From assembly GCA_965220265.1 (NCBI GenBank), contig CBDCPM010000004.1, positions 868,001 to 932,000 of the forward strand: 64,000 nucleotides of DNA, in the 5' to 3' direction. A model generated the notes under the pieces. That model was not told where the DNA came from. It ran no database searches and saw nothing but the letters and a program-made list of their open reading frames with translations. Numbering within the stretch: the stretch's first letter is position 1; every line of letters starts with the position of its first letter. This DNA comes from Bin87 sp965220265 (GTDB taxonomy: Bacteria; Chloroflexota; Dehalococcoidia; Lucifugimonadales; UBA3495). Shown in pieces: positions 34,485 to 44,499 of this stretch. The translations under genes were made by a program, and so were the position numbers.

Positions 34485-36160
34485 GACTTTGCACAAAAGT
34501 TAGATGAATCATAAGAACAGGGTAAGCTGGCCGGACCCTCCTGGAAAAAGGCCAAGCGATGCTCACCCTGCCCAACGCGATTGTACCCGTACTCCATCCC
34601 TTCGCCACGCTGTTTCGCAGCCCGACCTGGCGGAAAGCCCAAATCCTGTTGATCGGCGCGATACTGGCTCCCGGCCAACGCGCCGTGGCATCGGCGCTCC
34701 GTGTCATCGGCGCTCCGTGTCATGGGACTGAGCGACGACCGCAACTACGCCCGTTATCATCAAGTGCTCAATCGGGCGGTGTGGTCGCCCCGCCAGGCGG
34801 CACGCATCCTGTTGGGACTGCTGATCCTCTACTTGGATCAAGGCGATGGTCCGTTGGTCTTCGGCATACGAGCCTTTTACCAATCACGAAACCCTGGAAC
34901 GGCGCCGCGGTCCTAAAATCAAATCCTTGGGCATCTACCCAGGGCCTTTCGATTGTTGCCGACCGATGACGATACTTGTCCAAATCCGGTGATTTGAGCG
35001 ATGACCGCCTACTGGGAGCCCCCGTTGGCAGCAGAGCCAAACCGGATAATCGAATGGCCCTGGCATCTACCGCGATGCGGTGCGTTCCAGCCGGAGCCAC
35101 CTGGTCAAGGCCAGCGGTCTGCGCTGGATTTCCCTGATGTGGCTGGGCCAGGTCCCCTGGGCGGGACGCTATTGGGCCTGGCCTTTTCTCACCGTGCTGG
35201 CGCCTGCGGAACGCTACTACCGGCAGCGCGGACGCCGCCACAAAAAAACTCACCGACTGGGCGCGGCAGATGGTCATGCAACTGCGCCGCTGGCTGCCCC
35301 AGCGCCCCCTGGTGCTGGTGGGCGACGGCGGCTACGCCGTCCTGGACCTGCTCCACTGCTGCCAATCCCTCCGTGAACCCGTTACCCTCATCACCAGATT
35401 GCGCCTGGACGCGGCGATATGGGCCAGCGGTTGCGAGAGCCTCGAACCTCATCACCAGATTGCGCCTGGACGCGGCCCTCTATGAACCGGCGCCACCACG
35501 TCAACCGAGCCGGAACGGTCGGCCACCGCTGAAAGGCCGACGGCGGCCCGCGCTGAAATCACTCGTCGACCATCCCGGTCAGTCCTGGGCCACCGCGGTG
35601 GTGGCGTGGTACGACGGCACCACCCGCAGGGTGGAGCTCACCTCGCAAACGGCGGTCTGGTATCGTTCGGGCAAGCCGCCGGTGCCCCTGCGCTGGGTCT
35701 TGGTTCGGGACCCCCAAGGAGAATTCGCTACACAGGCTCTGCTGTGCACTGACCTGGCCGTGGACCCGGTGCAGGTTCTGGAATGGTTTGTGCTGCGCTG
35801 GCAACTGGAGGTCACCTTCCAGGAGGTGCGAGCACATCTGGGTGTGGAGACCCAACGCCAGTGGTCCGATCGCGCCATTGCCCGCACTACGCCGATCCTG
35901 ATGGGCCTATTCTCCTGGACCACCCTGGCGGCTCACTTGATGCAGGAACAACTGCCCATGAGCCAGCGCACCGCGGCCTGGTACGCCAAGCCGTCTCCAA
36001 CTTTCGTGGATGCCAGCGCTCTGGTGCGCCGCCACCTGTGGCTGGCGTCGGAGGGTTTTTCACTGTCCGAGGCAGAACCGGATATATGGAAAGTCCCGGC
36101 TGTCCTGTACCACCGACTTGTAGATTCACTCGCCTACGCGGCTTGAAATGTGCAAAGCCT
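34485..36160 (+). mobile_element. IS701-like element, degenerate
   Basis: Left end GACTTTGCACAAAAGTT and right end complement AGGCTTTGCACATTTC share a TTTGCACA core. The body is a broken transposase gene. On the right it abuts, without a spacer, the truncated IS5 copy. Confidence 0.65.
34559..36146 (+). pseudogene. IS701-like DDE transposase, multiple frameshifts
   Basis: Segments in several frames assemble to one protein: MLTLPNAIVPVLHPFATLF, ARILLGLLILYLDQGDGP, KASGLRWISLMWLGQVPWAG, RRWLPQRPLVLVGDGGYAVL, LITRLRLDAALYEPAPPR, VELTSQTAVWYRSGKPPVP and EWFVLRWQLEVTFQEVRAHLG. A 30-bp segment (CCTCATCACCAGATTGCGCC and on) is repeated with a period of 61 bp at 35386 and 35447, itself causing one frame change. 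Confidence 0.85.
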
Positions 36161-36162
36161 AG

Positions 36163-36952
36163 CTTATCCCAGCGACATCAGCCGGGAGCAATTCGCCCGG
36201 ATTCTGCCGACGTTGGAGTCGGCTCGCCGCCGGACCAAGCCCCGCACCGTGGACTTGTATGACGTTTTCTGCGGCGTGCTGTACCTCTTGAAAAGCGGGT
36301 GCCAGTGGCGAATGCTGCCCGCGGACTTCCCCAATTGGCGCACTTGCTACCAGTATTTCCGGCAGTGGAGCGAGCAGCCTGGCCCGGCGAAAGAATCCAT
36401 TCTGGAGCAAGTCCTAAAAAAAATCGGTTGGCGCGGTCCGACAAAGCAATGGACGGAAAGAGCCGACCAGCTGCTGCATCGTGGACTCCTAGAGCGTCAA
36501 GAACACGGACACCGCTGGGCACAAGGGCTATGACGCAGGCAAGAAGGTGTCCGGATCAAGCGTCACATCGCAGTGGACACGCAAGGATTGCCCCATGCGC
36601 TACACGTGACTACCGCCAACGTTACCGACCGGGCTGGGGCTTTGGCGATGTTTGACGAAAACCGGGCCGACCTCAGCCAGGTCCAGAAGGTGCTGGTGGA
36701 CGGGGGTTACACCGGGAAGCCCTTTGCCACTGCGGTGCAAAGCTTGTTGGGAGCCGCGGTGGAAGTCGTGAAACGCAACGAACTGCACACCTTCGTGGTG
36801 CTGCCAAAGCGATGGGTGGTGGAGCGGTCTTTCGCCTGGCTGGAAAAGTGCCGCCGACTCTGGAAGAACTGTGAAAGAAAGCTCAATACCAGCCGGCAAA
36901 TGGTGGTGCTTGCCTTCATGGTGCTAATCCTCAAAAGATTGTAAACAGGCTC
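36163..36952 (+). mobile_element. IS5-family element truncated at the left, with broken transposase
   Basis: Nearly identical to the element at 53745-55451 but missing about the first 70 bases, replaced by the IS701-like element. The transposase reads YPSDISREQFARILPTLESA, shifts at an A8 run (36416-36423), then meets TAG in CIVDS-stop-SVKN and a one-base loss after KKVSG. It then continues as MDTQGLPHALHVTTANVT to LILKRL. The right end CAGGCTC is followed by TTA. Confidence 0.9.
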
Positions 36953-38155
36953 TTAAACCGCTCCCGCTTCGCGCAGCGCCGCCACTTCCGCGCCGCTATA
37001 TCCCAGTAGCCCGGTCAGGACGGCTTCGGTATCCTGGCCCAGGGTTGGCGGCGGCGCGAAGTTATCGGGGCTGCCGGTCTTGATGGGGTTGCCGGCGGTG
37101 CGGTAGGCGCCGGCGACTGGATGGTCGATTTCCACCACCATGTCGCGTAGCTGCACCTGCGGGTCGGCCAGGGCCTCGCCAATGTTGTTGACCGGGCCGC
37201 CGGGCACATCGTACTTCAGCAGCAGTTGCTCCCACTCGGAGCGCGGCTTTGTCATAAAGCCTGCGGTCAGGGCTTCTTCGAGCGCATCGCGGTTCTCGAT
37301 GCGGGAGGGGGCGGTGGTGAAGCGCAGGTCTTCATCCATGCCCCGCAGCGCTTCGATTTCGCCGGCCATCATGCGCAGGGTCTTCATGGCGAATTCCTGG
37401 CTGGCGCAGTGAACCTGCACGTATTTGCCGTCGGAGCATTGGTAGGCGCCCACGGGCAGGTTGGACGGATGGCCGGAGCCGATGGGCTGCGGCACCTCGC
37501 CGGACACGAGGTAGAACTGCCCCAGGTGGGCTTGCAGAGCAATCTGAACGTCCAGCAGGGAGATGTCCAGGCGGCGCCCCTCGCCGGTGCACCGCCGCCC
37601 GTACAACGCGGAGGCGATGCTCAGGGCGGCCACGTAGCCGCCGACCATGTCGCCCACCGGAAAGCCCATGAACACCGGCGGCTGGCCGGAGTTGCCGGTG
37701 ACGCTCATCCCGCCGCCCATGGCCTGCACGATGCCGTCGAAGCCGGGCCGCTCACGGTACGGCCCCTCTTGCCCAAAGGCCGACAGCGAGCAGGCGATGA
37801 TGGACGGGTTGACTGCCTTCAACGATTCGTAGTCCAGTCCCAGGCGCTCCAGCGCCGAGGGCCGGAATGCGTCGAACACCACGTCGGACACGGCTACGAG
37901 CCGGCGGCAGACTTCCTGCCCCTTCGGCGTTCGCAGGTCTATGGTTACGCTCTTCTTGTTGCGGTTGAAGTTCAGGTAATAGGCGCTCTCGCCGCCGAGG
38001 AAGTGGGGGCCGATGCGCCGCGACATATCCCCCACGCCGGGCTGCTCGATCTTGATTATCTCAGCGCCCAGGTCGCCCAGCGTCCGCGCCGCCATCGGAC
38101 CGGCGATAGCCTGCGACATTTCGAGGATGCGGACACCCTGCAACGGAGGGGTCAT
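36953..38155 (-). CDS. Class III CoA-transferase (CaiB/BaiF family)
   Basis: A 400-residue family III CoA-transferase. GVRILEMSQAIAGPMAARTLGDLGAEIIKIE is the N-terminal Rossmann-like signature; FRPSALERLGLDYESL and the PGFDGIVQAMGG segment with the catalytic Asp follow. The family moves CoA between organic acids via aspartyl-CoA thioesters. The stop codon TAA is made by the TTA that forms the IS5 target site (36953-36955), so the native 3' end may have been altered. MmgE/PrpD lies 31 bases upstream on the same strand. Confidence 0.93.
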   Translation of the reverse strand: MTPPLQGVRILEMSQAIAGPMAARTLGDLGAEIIKIEQPGVGDMSRRIGPHFLGGESAYYLNFNRNKKSVTIDLRTPKGQEVCRRLVAVSDVVFDAFRPSALERLGLDYESLKAVNPSIIACSLSAFGQEGPYRERPGFDGIVQAMGGGMSVTGNSGQPPVFMGFPVGDMVGGYVAALSIASALYGRRCTGEGRRLDISLLDVQIALQAHLGQFYLVSGEVPQPIGSGHPSNLPVGAYQCSDGKYVQVHCASQEFAMKTLRMMAGEIEALRGMDEDLRFTTAPSRIENRDALEEALTAGFMTKPRSEWEQLLLKYDVPGGPVNNIGEALADPQVQLRDMVVEIDHPVAGAYRTAGNPIKTGSPDNFAPPPTLGQDTEAVLTGLLGYSGAEVAALREAGAV

Positions 38156-38186
38156 ATTCTCTTGTCCATCTTCACTGCTTGGCGGC

Positions 38187-39584
38187 CTATTCCGTGGACA
38201 GGAGGGCTGCCAGCTCTCGCATGTCCTCCATTGCGTCCAGCGATTCTATGGCGGCGATGATTTGTTGCTGGCGTTCCGGGCTGATGACCGTTGCGGTAAG
38301 GACGGCGAACTTCTCTTTCATTTCGGCCCACGACAGGGCATTCTCCGGGTCGCCCTTGGGGTATCGGATGTCGCTGCGCAGGCGGCGTCCGTCGGCGGTG
38401 GAGACCTCAGCCCAGGCGCGAAACTCGCGGGGGAAGTGGGCGTCCAACTCCGGGTCGGTCACACACTTCACCCGCGGCAGGATGCGGCTTATCTCCGGGC
38501 GGTCAGGCACCCCGTCGGCGTATTCCTCCAGCGACGCGCGGCCATAGGCCAGGGCCACCGCCGCGCCGAAGGGCATGGAGAACTGCATATCCACGACTGT
38601 CTTGGGGTTGGCCTTGTCCGCTTCTGGAGACGCTATCACCTTGAAACCGCCGCTCAGTACTCCGATGGTCACTTCCTCGACGTCATCGGCCTCCAGACCA
38701 TAGGTGTTGCGGATGTCTATCAGGCAGTCTATGGGTCCCTGCTTGTACCGGCAGCAGGCATGGGGCTTGATTGCCGTCCGGGTAATCAGATATTCGTCCC
38801 CCAGGTCTTGCAGCACCAGCGACATATCGGGGTTGCCGGAATAGGCCTGCAGGAAGCCGTCGCGCCCCTCGAGGATGGTGGTGGGGCCGGTGTAGCCGGA
38901 GCGGGCCAGCAGGGCCGCCCAGGAACCGCTGTGCGAAGCCCAGCCGGGATGGAGTCGCTTGGTCCAGGCTCCCTGCGCCAGGTATTCCATGCTGCCGGCG
39001 GTCTGGCTGCCCGCGATGCCCAGGGCGTGGATGAAGTCGTCGCCCTGCAGCCCCAGCAGCCGCCCGGCCACCACCGCGGCGCCGAACGCTCCGCAGGTGC
39101 CCGTGGGATGGAAGCCTCGCCCGTAGTGCTCGGCAGGCTGCAACGCGCGGCCCAGCCGCACGATGACGTCGTACCCCGCAACCACTGCGGCGATGAAGTC
39201 CTTGCCCGACACATGGGCCAGGTCGGCCATCGAAAGGGCGGTGGGAAAGGCCACCACGCCCGGATGCAGCGACGCCTCGTTGTTCACGTCGTCCATCTCT
39301 ATGCTGTGAAAGGCGGTGCCGTTGGCCATCGAAGCGTACTCCGGCAGCACTCGATAGGGCGTACCCACGATCACCGACGGCCCGGAGCGGTCCATCCGCC
39401 GCAGCGCGTCAACGACAGCGTGCGCCGAGCCGGTGGTGGAGCCGTTGAGCGTAACTGCCGCGAAGTCCAGGCACAGGTACTTGGCCCAGTCGATCACCTC
39501 CGGCGACAGATCCTCGTACTCGAGCGCCTGCGCGAAGCTGCCCAGGGCGCGGGTCATGCCGGTTTCGTTGTTGTTCTGAACCAT
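38187..39584 (-). CDS. MmgE/PrpD family protein
   Basis: A 465-residue protein of the 2-methylcitrate dehydratase/aconitate-like family: YLCLDFAAVTLNGSTTGSAHAVV, GTAFHSIEMDDVNNEASLHPG, HPTGTCGAFGAAVVAGRLLGL and IKPHACCRYKQGPID. Members dehydrate 2-methylcitrate, isomerise itaconate/aconitate or have unknown dicarboxylate roles. With the CoA-transferase next door, a dicarboxylic or branched acid pathway is plausible. Confidence 0.92.
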   Translation of the reverse strand: MVQNNNETGMTRALGSFAQALEYEDLSPEVIDWAKYLCLDFAAVTLNGSTTGSAHAVVDALRRMDRSGPSVIVGTPYRVLPEYASMANGTAFHSIEMDDVNNEASLHPGVVAFPTALSMADLAHVSGKDFIAAVVAGYDVIVRLGRALQPAEHYGRGFHPTGTCGAFGAAVVAGRLLGLQGDDFIHALGIAGSQTAGSMEYLAQGAWTKRLHPGWASHSGSWAALLARSGYTGPTTILEGRDGFLQAYSGNPDMSLVLQDLGDEYLITRTAIKPHACCRYKQGPIDCLIDIRNTYGLEADDVEEVTIGVLSGGFKVIASPEADKANPKTVVDMQFSMPFGAAVALAYGRASLEEYADGVPDRPEISRILPRVKCVTDPELDAHFPREFRAWAEVSTADGRRLRSDIRYPKGDPENALSWAEMKEKFAVLTATVISPERQQQIIAAIESLDAMEDMRELAALLSTE

Positions 39585-39698
39585 GGCTGAGGACCTCCAT
39601 CAAGCATTGCAACGACGGTTCTCAAATACTATCCGTCGTGCCCGACCAGTTCGAAATGGGAATTACATACTTATGCACGCCGCTGGACGGTAGGACGG

Positions 39699-40295
39699 TC
39701 AGCCTTCCCATAGGCGCGATTCTTGTGCGAATTCAGCGTCAACCACAAAGGTGATTGTTTCCCCGTCACGGCGATACAGCGGTTCTCCCCGAGTCTGTAC
39801 ACGCTGTAGTGCGTTGTACAAATAGTCGTCGGCAACTTTCAAGTCAAAGCGACCAGGAAGACCCCGCAGTTTATCTCGCAACCATCTCAGGATGCCCGGC
39901 TCGTTTTGGATGCCGAACGACCGCCGGAACATCATCAATTCAACAGCCACCTGTGAGAAAAAGGCACACCCAATCGCAGCCGTCAGGTTTGCCGGCCAGT
40001 CATTCTTGTGACACATTTCGTTCAGGGCTTTCCATTCGTCATCGTAACGTGAATCCGAAGCGTGGCGGATTTGCTTAAGGTTAAATTCTAAACCGCGTTT
40101 CCTAGGCATATTCGGCAGGAACGGAGTCCACCAACCCACGCCATCAAATCTCACCGAAAGCAGGGACGGCGTTGTATCCACCCAAGGGTCTCCGGGCGCG
40201 GCGAACCAAAAATGTTGTATGGAGCCGATGAGCGGCGTCTCCACAAGGTGAATTGGTATGGCAGTCTCTGGTCTTGGGTATGACTTTCTATGCAT
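39699..40295 (-). CDS. Unknown 198-residue protein
   Basis: A soluble protein with aromatic-rich segments (IQHFWFAAPGDPWVD, FDGVGWWTPFLPN) and a charged C-terminal half (WLRDKLRGLPGRFDLKVADDYL). No family is recognised. The ATG at 40295 follows AGGGGG closely. The gene is monocistronic as far as can be seen and slightly lower in G+C than its neighbours. Confidence 0.6.
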   Translation of the reverse strand: MHRKSYPRPETAIPIHLVETPLIGSIQHFWFAAPGDPWVDTTPSLLSVRFDGVGWWTPFLPNMPRKRGLEFNLKQIRHASDSRYDDEWKALNEMCHKNDWPANLTAAIGCAFFSQVAVELMMFRRSFGIQNEPGILRWLRDKLRGLPGRFDLKVADDYLYNALQRVQTRGEPLYRRDGETITFVVDAEFAQESRLWEG

Positions 40296-40394
40296 GTACC
40301 CCCTATTAGCGGTTGGCCGAGTCAAGCGTTTTGGTGTACACAGGCATATAATTCCCTTCGGAATAGGGTAATACAATCGCCGAATCCAGCCCGC

Positions 40395-41573
40395 CTACAA
40401 CCCCGACTCGTACAGGAAGTCGCCGGTGGGGTAGTTGTTGAGCAGATGGCGGGCGATGACCAGACGCTGAATCTCGTTGGTTCCCTCGCCGATCATCATC
40501 AGCGGGGCGTCGCGGAAGTGGCGCTCCACCGTCAGGTCCTGGGTGTAGCCGTAGCCGCCGTGGATGCGCATGGCATCGGTGGCGACCTGCATACACATCT
40601 CGCTGGCGAACAGCTTGGCCATTCCGGCCTCCATGTCGGCGCGCTCCCCCCGGTCCTTCTTCTCGGCGGCGTGGAGCACCATCAGGTGGGCCGCCTGTAT
40701 CTGGGTCGCCATGTTGGCCAGCATTATCTGCACGCTCTGGTGTTCTCCGATGGGCTTGCCGAAGGTTTGGCGTTGCTTGGCGTATCGCGTGGATTCTTCC
40801 AGAGCGGCCCGCGCCACACCGAGGCAGCGGGCGCCAACATTGATGCGGCCCAGTTCCAGACCGCTCATTATCTGATAGAACCCCTGGCCCTCCTCGCCGC
40901 TGACCAGATTCCCGCCGGATACGCGGTAGTCCTCGAAGGACAACTCGCAGGTATCCACGCCCTTGTAGCCCAGCTTCGGTATGTCCCGCACCACGTTGAA
41001 GCCCGGCCCCTTCTCGGCGATGAAGATGCTGATGCCGCGCCGGGGCGGGTCGGCGTTCGGGTCGGTCTTGGCGACCAGGGCGAAGGTGTTGCCGTGGCGC
41101 CCGTTGGTAATCAGGCTCTTGGCCCCGTTGACCACGTATTCGTCGCCTTCGCGGACGGCGCGAGTCTCGATGGCCTGGACGTCGCTGCCCGCGTTGGGCT
41201 CGGTGATGCAGATGCCGCCGCGCTTCTCGCCGGTCGCCATCAGGGGCAGGAATCGCTCCTTCTGCTCCAGTGTTCCGTGGGTCGTGATCATGTAGGCCAT
41301 GATGAGGTGGGAGTTCAGTATCCCGCTCAGGCTCATCCATCCCCGGCAGATTTCCTCGATGACCAGGGCGTAGGACGTGACATCCAGCTCAAGGCCGCCG
41401 TACTCTTCGGGGATCACCGCGCCGAACAGGCCCAACTCCTTCATCCGCTCCACCAGCTCGAAGGGGTACTCGTCGGCGTGTTCCATTTTCTGGGCGACCG
41501 GTTGGACTTCCCTGCGGACAAACTCCCTGATTGTGCCGACCATGCCGCGCTGCGCTTCAGTCAATTGAGGCAA
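40395..41573 (-). CDS. Acyl-CoA dehydrogenase
   Basis: A 392-residue flavoprotein. CITEPNAGSDVQAIETRAV is the first FAD-binding signature, SGLELGRINVGARCLGVARAALE and RQTFGKPIGEHQSVQ follow, and GGYGYTQDLTVERHFRDA with MIGEGTNEIQR carries the C-terminal signature and the likely catalytic base. It forms a double bond next to the thioester of acyl-CoAs. The best start is a TTG at 41573 with AGGAGCGG upstream; there is no suitable ATG nearby. Confidence 0.93.
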   Translation of the reverse strand: MPQLTEAQRGMVGTIREFVRREVQPVAQKMEHADEYPFELVERMKELGLFGAVIPEEYGGLELDVTSYALVIEEICRGWMSLSGILNSHLIMAYMITTHGTLEQKERFLPLMATGEKRGGICITEPNAGSDVQAIETRAVREGDEYVVNGAKSLITNGRHGNTFALVAKTDPNADPPRRGISIFIAEKGPGFNVVRDIPKLGYKGVDTCELSFEDYRVSGGNLVSGEEGQGFYQIMSGLELGRINVGARCLGVARAALEESTRYAKQRQTFGKPIGEHQSVQIMLANMATQIQAAHLMVLHAAEKKDRGERADMEAGMAKLFASEMCMQVATDAMRIHGGYGYTQDLTVERHFRDAPLMMIGEGTNEIQRLVIARHLLNNYPTGDFLYESGL

Positions 41574-41774
41574 AACCGCTCCTGAAACCGGGCTGATTTC
41601 GTGGCGGCATTTTATCACGCGCCGGGCGCAGCCAAGTTTGACACCCCAAGGGCGGCGCACTAAACTCGCCCGTAACCGCGCTGCCTAACAATCATCGGCG
41701 AGTGTTTTGTTATGGAATGATGGCAGCCGCGTCCGCTTTCGCCTCCCAAATGCTCAATATAGTGAGGTATCGCA

Positions 41775-42233
41775 ATGCCGGACAAGCCAGAATACCTAGA
41801 CCTGCTCAACGACATTCGCCTGCAGGAGCACCGGGCTGGAGTCTACCTCAAGGCGTGGGCCGATAAGACCGAGCATCCGGGGCTGAAGGGCTGCCTTTCT
41901 CTGGTAGCCGAGCGCGAGACCAGCCACGGGGACATCTTCGACCGGCGCATTCGTGAGTTGGGCGGCGCCCCCGAGGACAAGGACGACGCCATGTTTGCCG
42001 AGCGGCTGCGCGTGGCCGGTTCGGAAATGACCGACCAGGAAAAGATCGTCTGGATGCGCGAAGCCCAATCTCGTGTAACCCTGCCCACCGTGCGCCAGCG
42101 CTATGAGGCCGCCTCAGTTGATGAGTCTGTCGACCAGCTGACACGTTCTCTGATCAAGTGGTTCACCGAGGTGGAGGACGACTCCGGCGCCTCCATGCGG
42201 GCGGTGTACGCCGAGATCGAACGGGAGGACTAA
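41775..42233 (+). CDS. Ferritin-like domain protein
   Basis: A 152-residue helical protein. The pattern LQEHRAGVYLKAWADK and LVAERETSHGDIFDRRI, plus a final EVEDDSGASMRAVYAEIE, fits a ferritin/rubrerythrin-like four-helix bundle with Glu and His ligands in ExxxH spacing. A metal-centred role is inferred only. It is separated by four bases from the LLM gene and is likely cotranscribed with it. Confidence 0.65.
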   Translation: MPDKPEYLDLLNDIRLQEHRAGVYLKAWADKTEHPGLKGCLSLVAERETSHGDIFDRRIRELGGAPEDKDDAMFAERLRVAGSEMTDQEKIVWMREAQSRVTLPTVRQRYEAASVDESVDQLTRSLIKWFTEVEDDSGASMRAVYAEIERED

Positions 42234-42237
42234 CCGG

Positions 42238-43350
42238 ATGCAATTCGGAGCCTTCTTCGTGGGCCAGCGCCCCCTGCTGCACGAGCAATACGCCGACGAG
42301 AGCAAGATCAATCCCAACCCGGTCAGCCGCACCGACGTCGAGGTCTACGAGGACATTCTGCGCGGCGCGGAATTGGCGGAGGAACTGGGCTTCGACTCGG
42401 TGTGGATTGCCGAGCACGCTTTCAGCGAACACAGCATCATCAGCTCGCCCCACAGCCTGCTGGCCGCCATCGCCGCCAAGACCAAGGAGGTCAAGGTGGG
42501 CGTGGCCTGCACCATAGTGCCGTGGCACGCTCCACTGCGGCTGGCGCAGGACCTGGCCACACTGGACATTATCAGCCAGGGACGCCTGATTGTCGGGGCC
42601 GGCCGCGGCTACCAGAAGCGGGAGTTCGACATCTACGGCCTGGACATCGCCGAATCCCGCGACCGTTTCATCGAGGGCATGGACATCGCTATCAGGTCGT
42701 GGACGGAGGACACCTTCTCCTACGACGGCGACTATTTCAGCTTCCCTGAAGTGCGGGTTATTCCCAAGCCGGTGCAGCAGCCGCATCCGCCCATATTTAT
42801 GGCGGTCACTCACAGCCCGGAATCGGTAGAGATTGCCGTGCGCAACCGTTGGGGGTTGTTCACCGTGGGCAGCAGTTTCTTCCCTGCTTCGCCGGACTCT
42901 GACCAGAACCTGATTAACCTCTACCGCCGGCGGATGCTGGAAGAGGGGACGGCGCCCGATGACATCGAGGTCGCCGCCGTCCGCAACGTTTATGTGGCTC
43001 CCACCGATGAGGAAGCCATCGAACTGCTCGTGCCGCGCCTGCAATGGGCTGGCGACATGGGGGACTTCCTGCGCCGCCCGCTCTCCGACGTTGTGCGGGC
43101 CTCAGGGGTGCGTGGCTATGAGCACTACATCCAAGACCCCTTTATCGAGCCGGATCTGGTGGCCGAGCGGGGCAAGGAAGGCATGGCAGCCATCGGCAGC
43201 CCCGAGAAGGTCACGGCAGCCATCAAGGAACTGGAAGAGAACCACGTCACCCACTTCATCAGCTACCTGGACGCCGGGGGCCTGTCCTACGACCAGGTGT
43301 CCAGCTCGCTGCAACTGTTCGCAGAAAAAGTGATGCCCAACTTCCGCTAA
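42238..43350 (+). CDS. LLM class flavin-dependent oxidoreductase
   Basis: A 370-residue luciferase-like enzyme: MQFGAFFVGQRPLLHEQYA, LGFDSVWIAEHAFSEH, VKVGVACTIVPWHAPLRLAQD, GRLIVGAGRGYQKREFDIYG and GSPEKVTAAIKEL. It resembles the 7456 gene more than the TIGR03619-like one at 16723. The substrate is unknown. An IS1380 fragment starts one base after its stop. Confidence 0.92.
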   Translation: MQFGAFFVGQRPLLHEQYADESKINPNPVSRTDVEVYEDILRGAELAEELGFDSVWIAEHAFSEHSIISSPHSLLAAIAAKTKEVKVGVACTIVPWHAPLRLAQDLATLDIISQGRLIVGAGRGYQKREFDIYGLDIAESRDRFIEGMDIAIRSWTEDTFSYDGDYFSFPEVRVIPKPVQQPHPPIFMAVTHSPESVEIAVRNRWGLFTVGSSFFPASPDSDQNLINLYRRRMLEEGTAPDDIEVAAVRNVYVAPTDEEAIELLVPRLQWAGDMGDFLRRPLSDVVRASGVRGYEHYIQDPFIEPDLVAERGKEGMAAIGSPEKVTAAIKELEENHVTHFISYLDAGGLSYDQVSSSLQLFAEKVMPNFR

Positions 43351-43351
43351 G

Positions 43352-43471
43352 CCCCAATCCACCGAAGAGATGAGTGTTGCGGCGTGCTGAAGGGGTAAGA
43401 AAGCGCTCCTGTGCATCTGGGATAATGGTTTTGGAAAGACAAAACCAACCAGAAACAGGGAGCACACAACA
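43352..43471 (+). mobile_element. IS1380 left-end fragment
   Basis: CCCCAATCCACCGAA and the following 105 bases match the leaders of the IS1380 copies at 31286 and 50852, up to the GGAGCAC before their ATG. The transposase gene is missing; IS110 sequence takes over. Confidence 0.85.
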
Positions 43472-44499
43472 GCAACAGTCTTGAATATCAACGGGCATGA
43501 GCGACGACTGGCTGGGTCATATCGCGCCAAGGGTAGCCATGTTTAAGCATAGCGTTGAGCACAACCAGCAGTTTGCGCATGGACGCGACTGGCGGAATCT
43601 TTTTCGGCTTATCAATTGCCAGCAGCCTCTGGTAGAAAATCCGGATAGCAGGGTTGTGGCTGCTGGCTACCAACGCTCCCATGTAGAGGACGGCCCGCAC
43701 CCGGGAGAGTCCGCCCCAGACGGCGCGTTTGCCCCGCGGGGTGCCGCTGTCGCGGTTGTAGGGAGCCACGCCGAGTAGGGCAGCAATCAGCTTGCGATCC
43801 AGCGTGCCCAATTCCGGCAGCTGCGCCAGCAAGGTCAGCGATAGCTGCGGGCCCACGCCGGGAACCGTGTGGAGCAGGTCATCCTTCTCACGCCACACTG
43901 GACTCCGGCGCAAAGTCTGACGTAGCCCCTTGTCCAAGTCGCTCAACTCTTGTTCCAACCACGCGATGTGGGCTGCAATGCGGGGACTGACGGCGCCGAT
44001 GGCGGTACCCAGCCGGTTCTTCTCGGAGACCAGCATGGTCATCACCTGGTGCCTGCGGGCAGTCAGCGAGTTGAGGACCTGGGTCTCGGCGTCCCTGAGG
44101 GGGCGCACCTCGGGACGGACGGCGTCGGCGAAATGGGCCAGGACCCCCGCGTCCAGAGTGTCGGTCTTGGCCAGCGTTCCGGTGGCCTTGGCGAAGTCCC
44201 TGACCTGACGTGGGTTGACCACCACCACCGGCAGTGCCGCAGCGGCCAGGGCGGCCATCAAGGGCAGCTCCAAGCCGCCCGTAGCCTCCAGCAACACCAA
44301 GGCAGGCTCCAGGTCCACTATCTGGGGGGATCAGTCCCTCAATTCCGGTCTCATCGTAGGGCAGGACCCATCGCTTCCCCGTAGGCCGAACAGCAACGTC
44401 CAACCGCGCCTTTGAGACATCAATGCCTGCGAACCTCGGTTCTCCTTCCATCTTTCCTCCTGCGGGTCGAGTCCGGTAGGGAGCAGGATCGTACGCTAA
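43472..44499 (-). mobile_element. IS110-family element
   Basis: Contains one IS110-type transposase in the minus orientation. As usual for IS110, no terminal inverted repeats are seen, so the limits are set by the adjoining IS1380 fragment and the IS5 copy and are approximate. Confidence 0.7.
43488..44451 (-). pseudogene. IS110-family transposase with one frameshift
   Basis: The start (MEGEPRFAGIDVSKARLDVA, the DEDD motif region) is in one frame; the rest (EPALVLLEATGGLELPLM, ASLTARRHQVMTMLV-type helix, HTVPGVGPQLSLTLLAQLPELG, GVAPYNRDSGTPRGKR) in another. An extra C in a six-C run (44334-44339) explains the shift. The protein is otherwise full length and could be functional if that base is a sequencing error. 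Confidence 0.88.

Noticed and set aside
38013..39590. A 525-codon open frame on the plus strand opposite MmgE/PrpD
   Set aside because: Shadow of a clear MmgE/PrpD gene; composition is atypical and it crosses into the adjacent CoA-transferase.
40290..41585. A 431-codon open frame on the plus strand opposite the acyl-CoA dehydrogenase
   Set aside because: The minus-strand frame has complete acyl-CoA dehydrogenase signatures; the opposite frame is a high-G+C shadow with His/Ala/Gly-rich composition and no recognisable domain.
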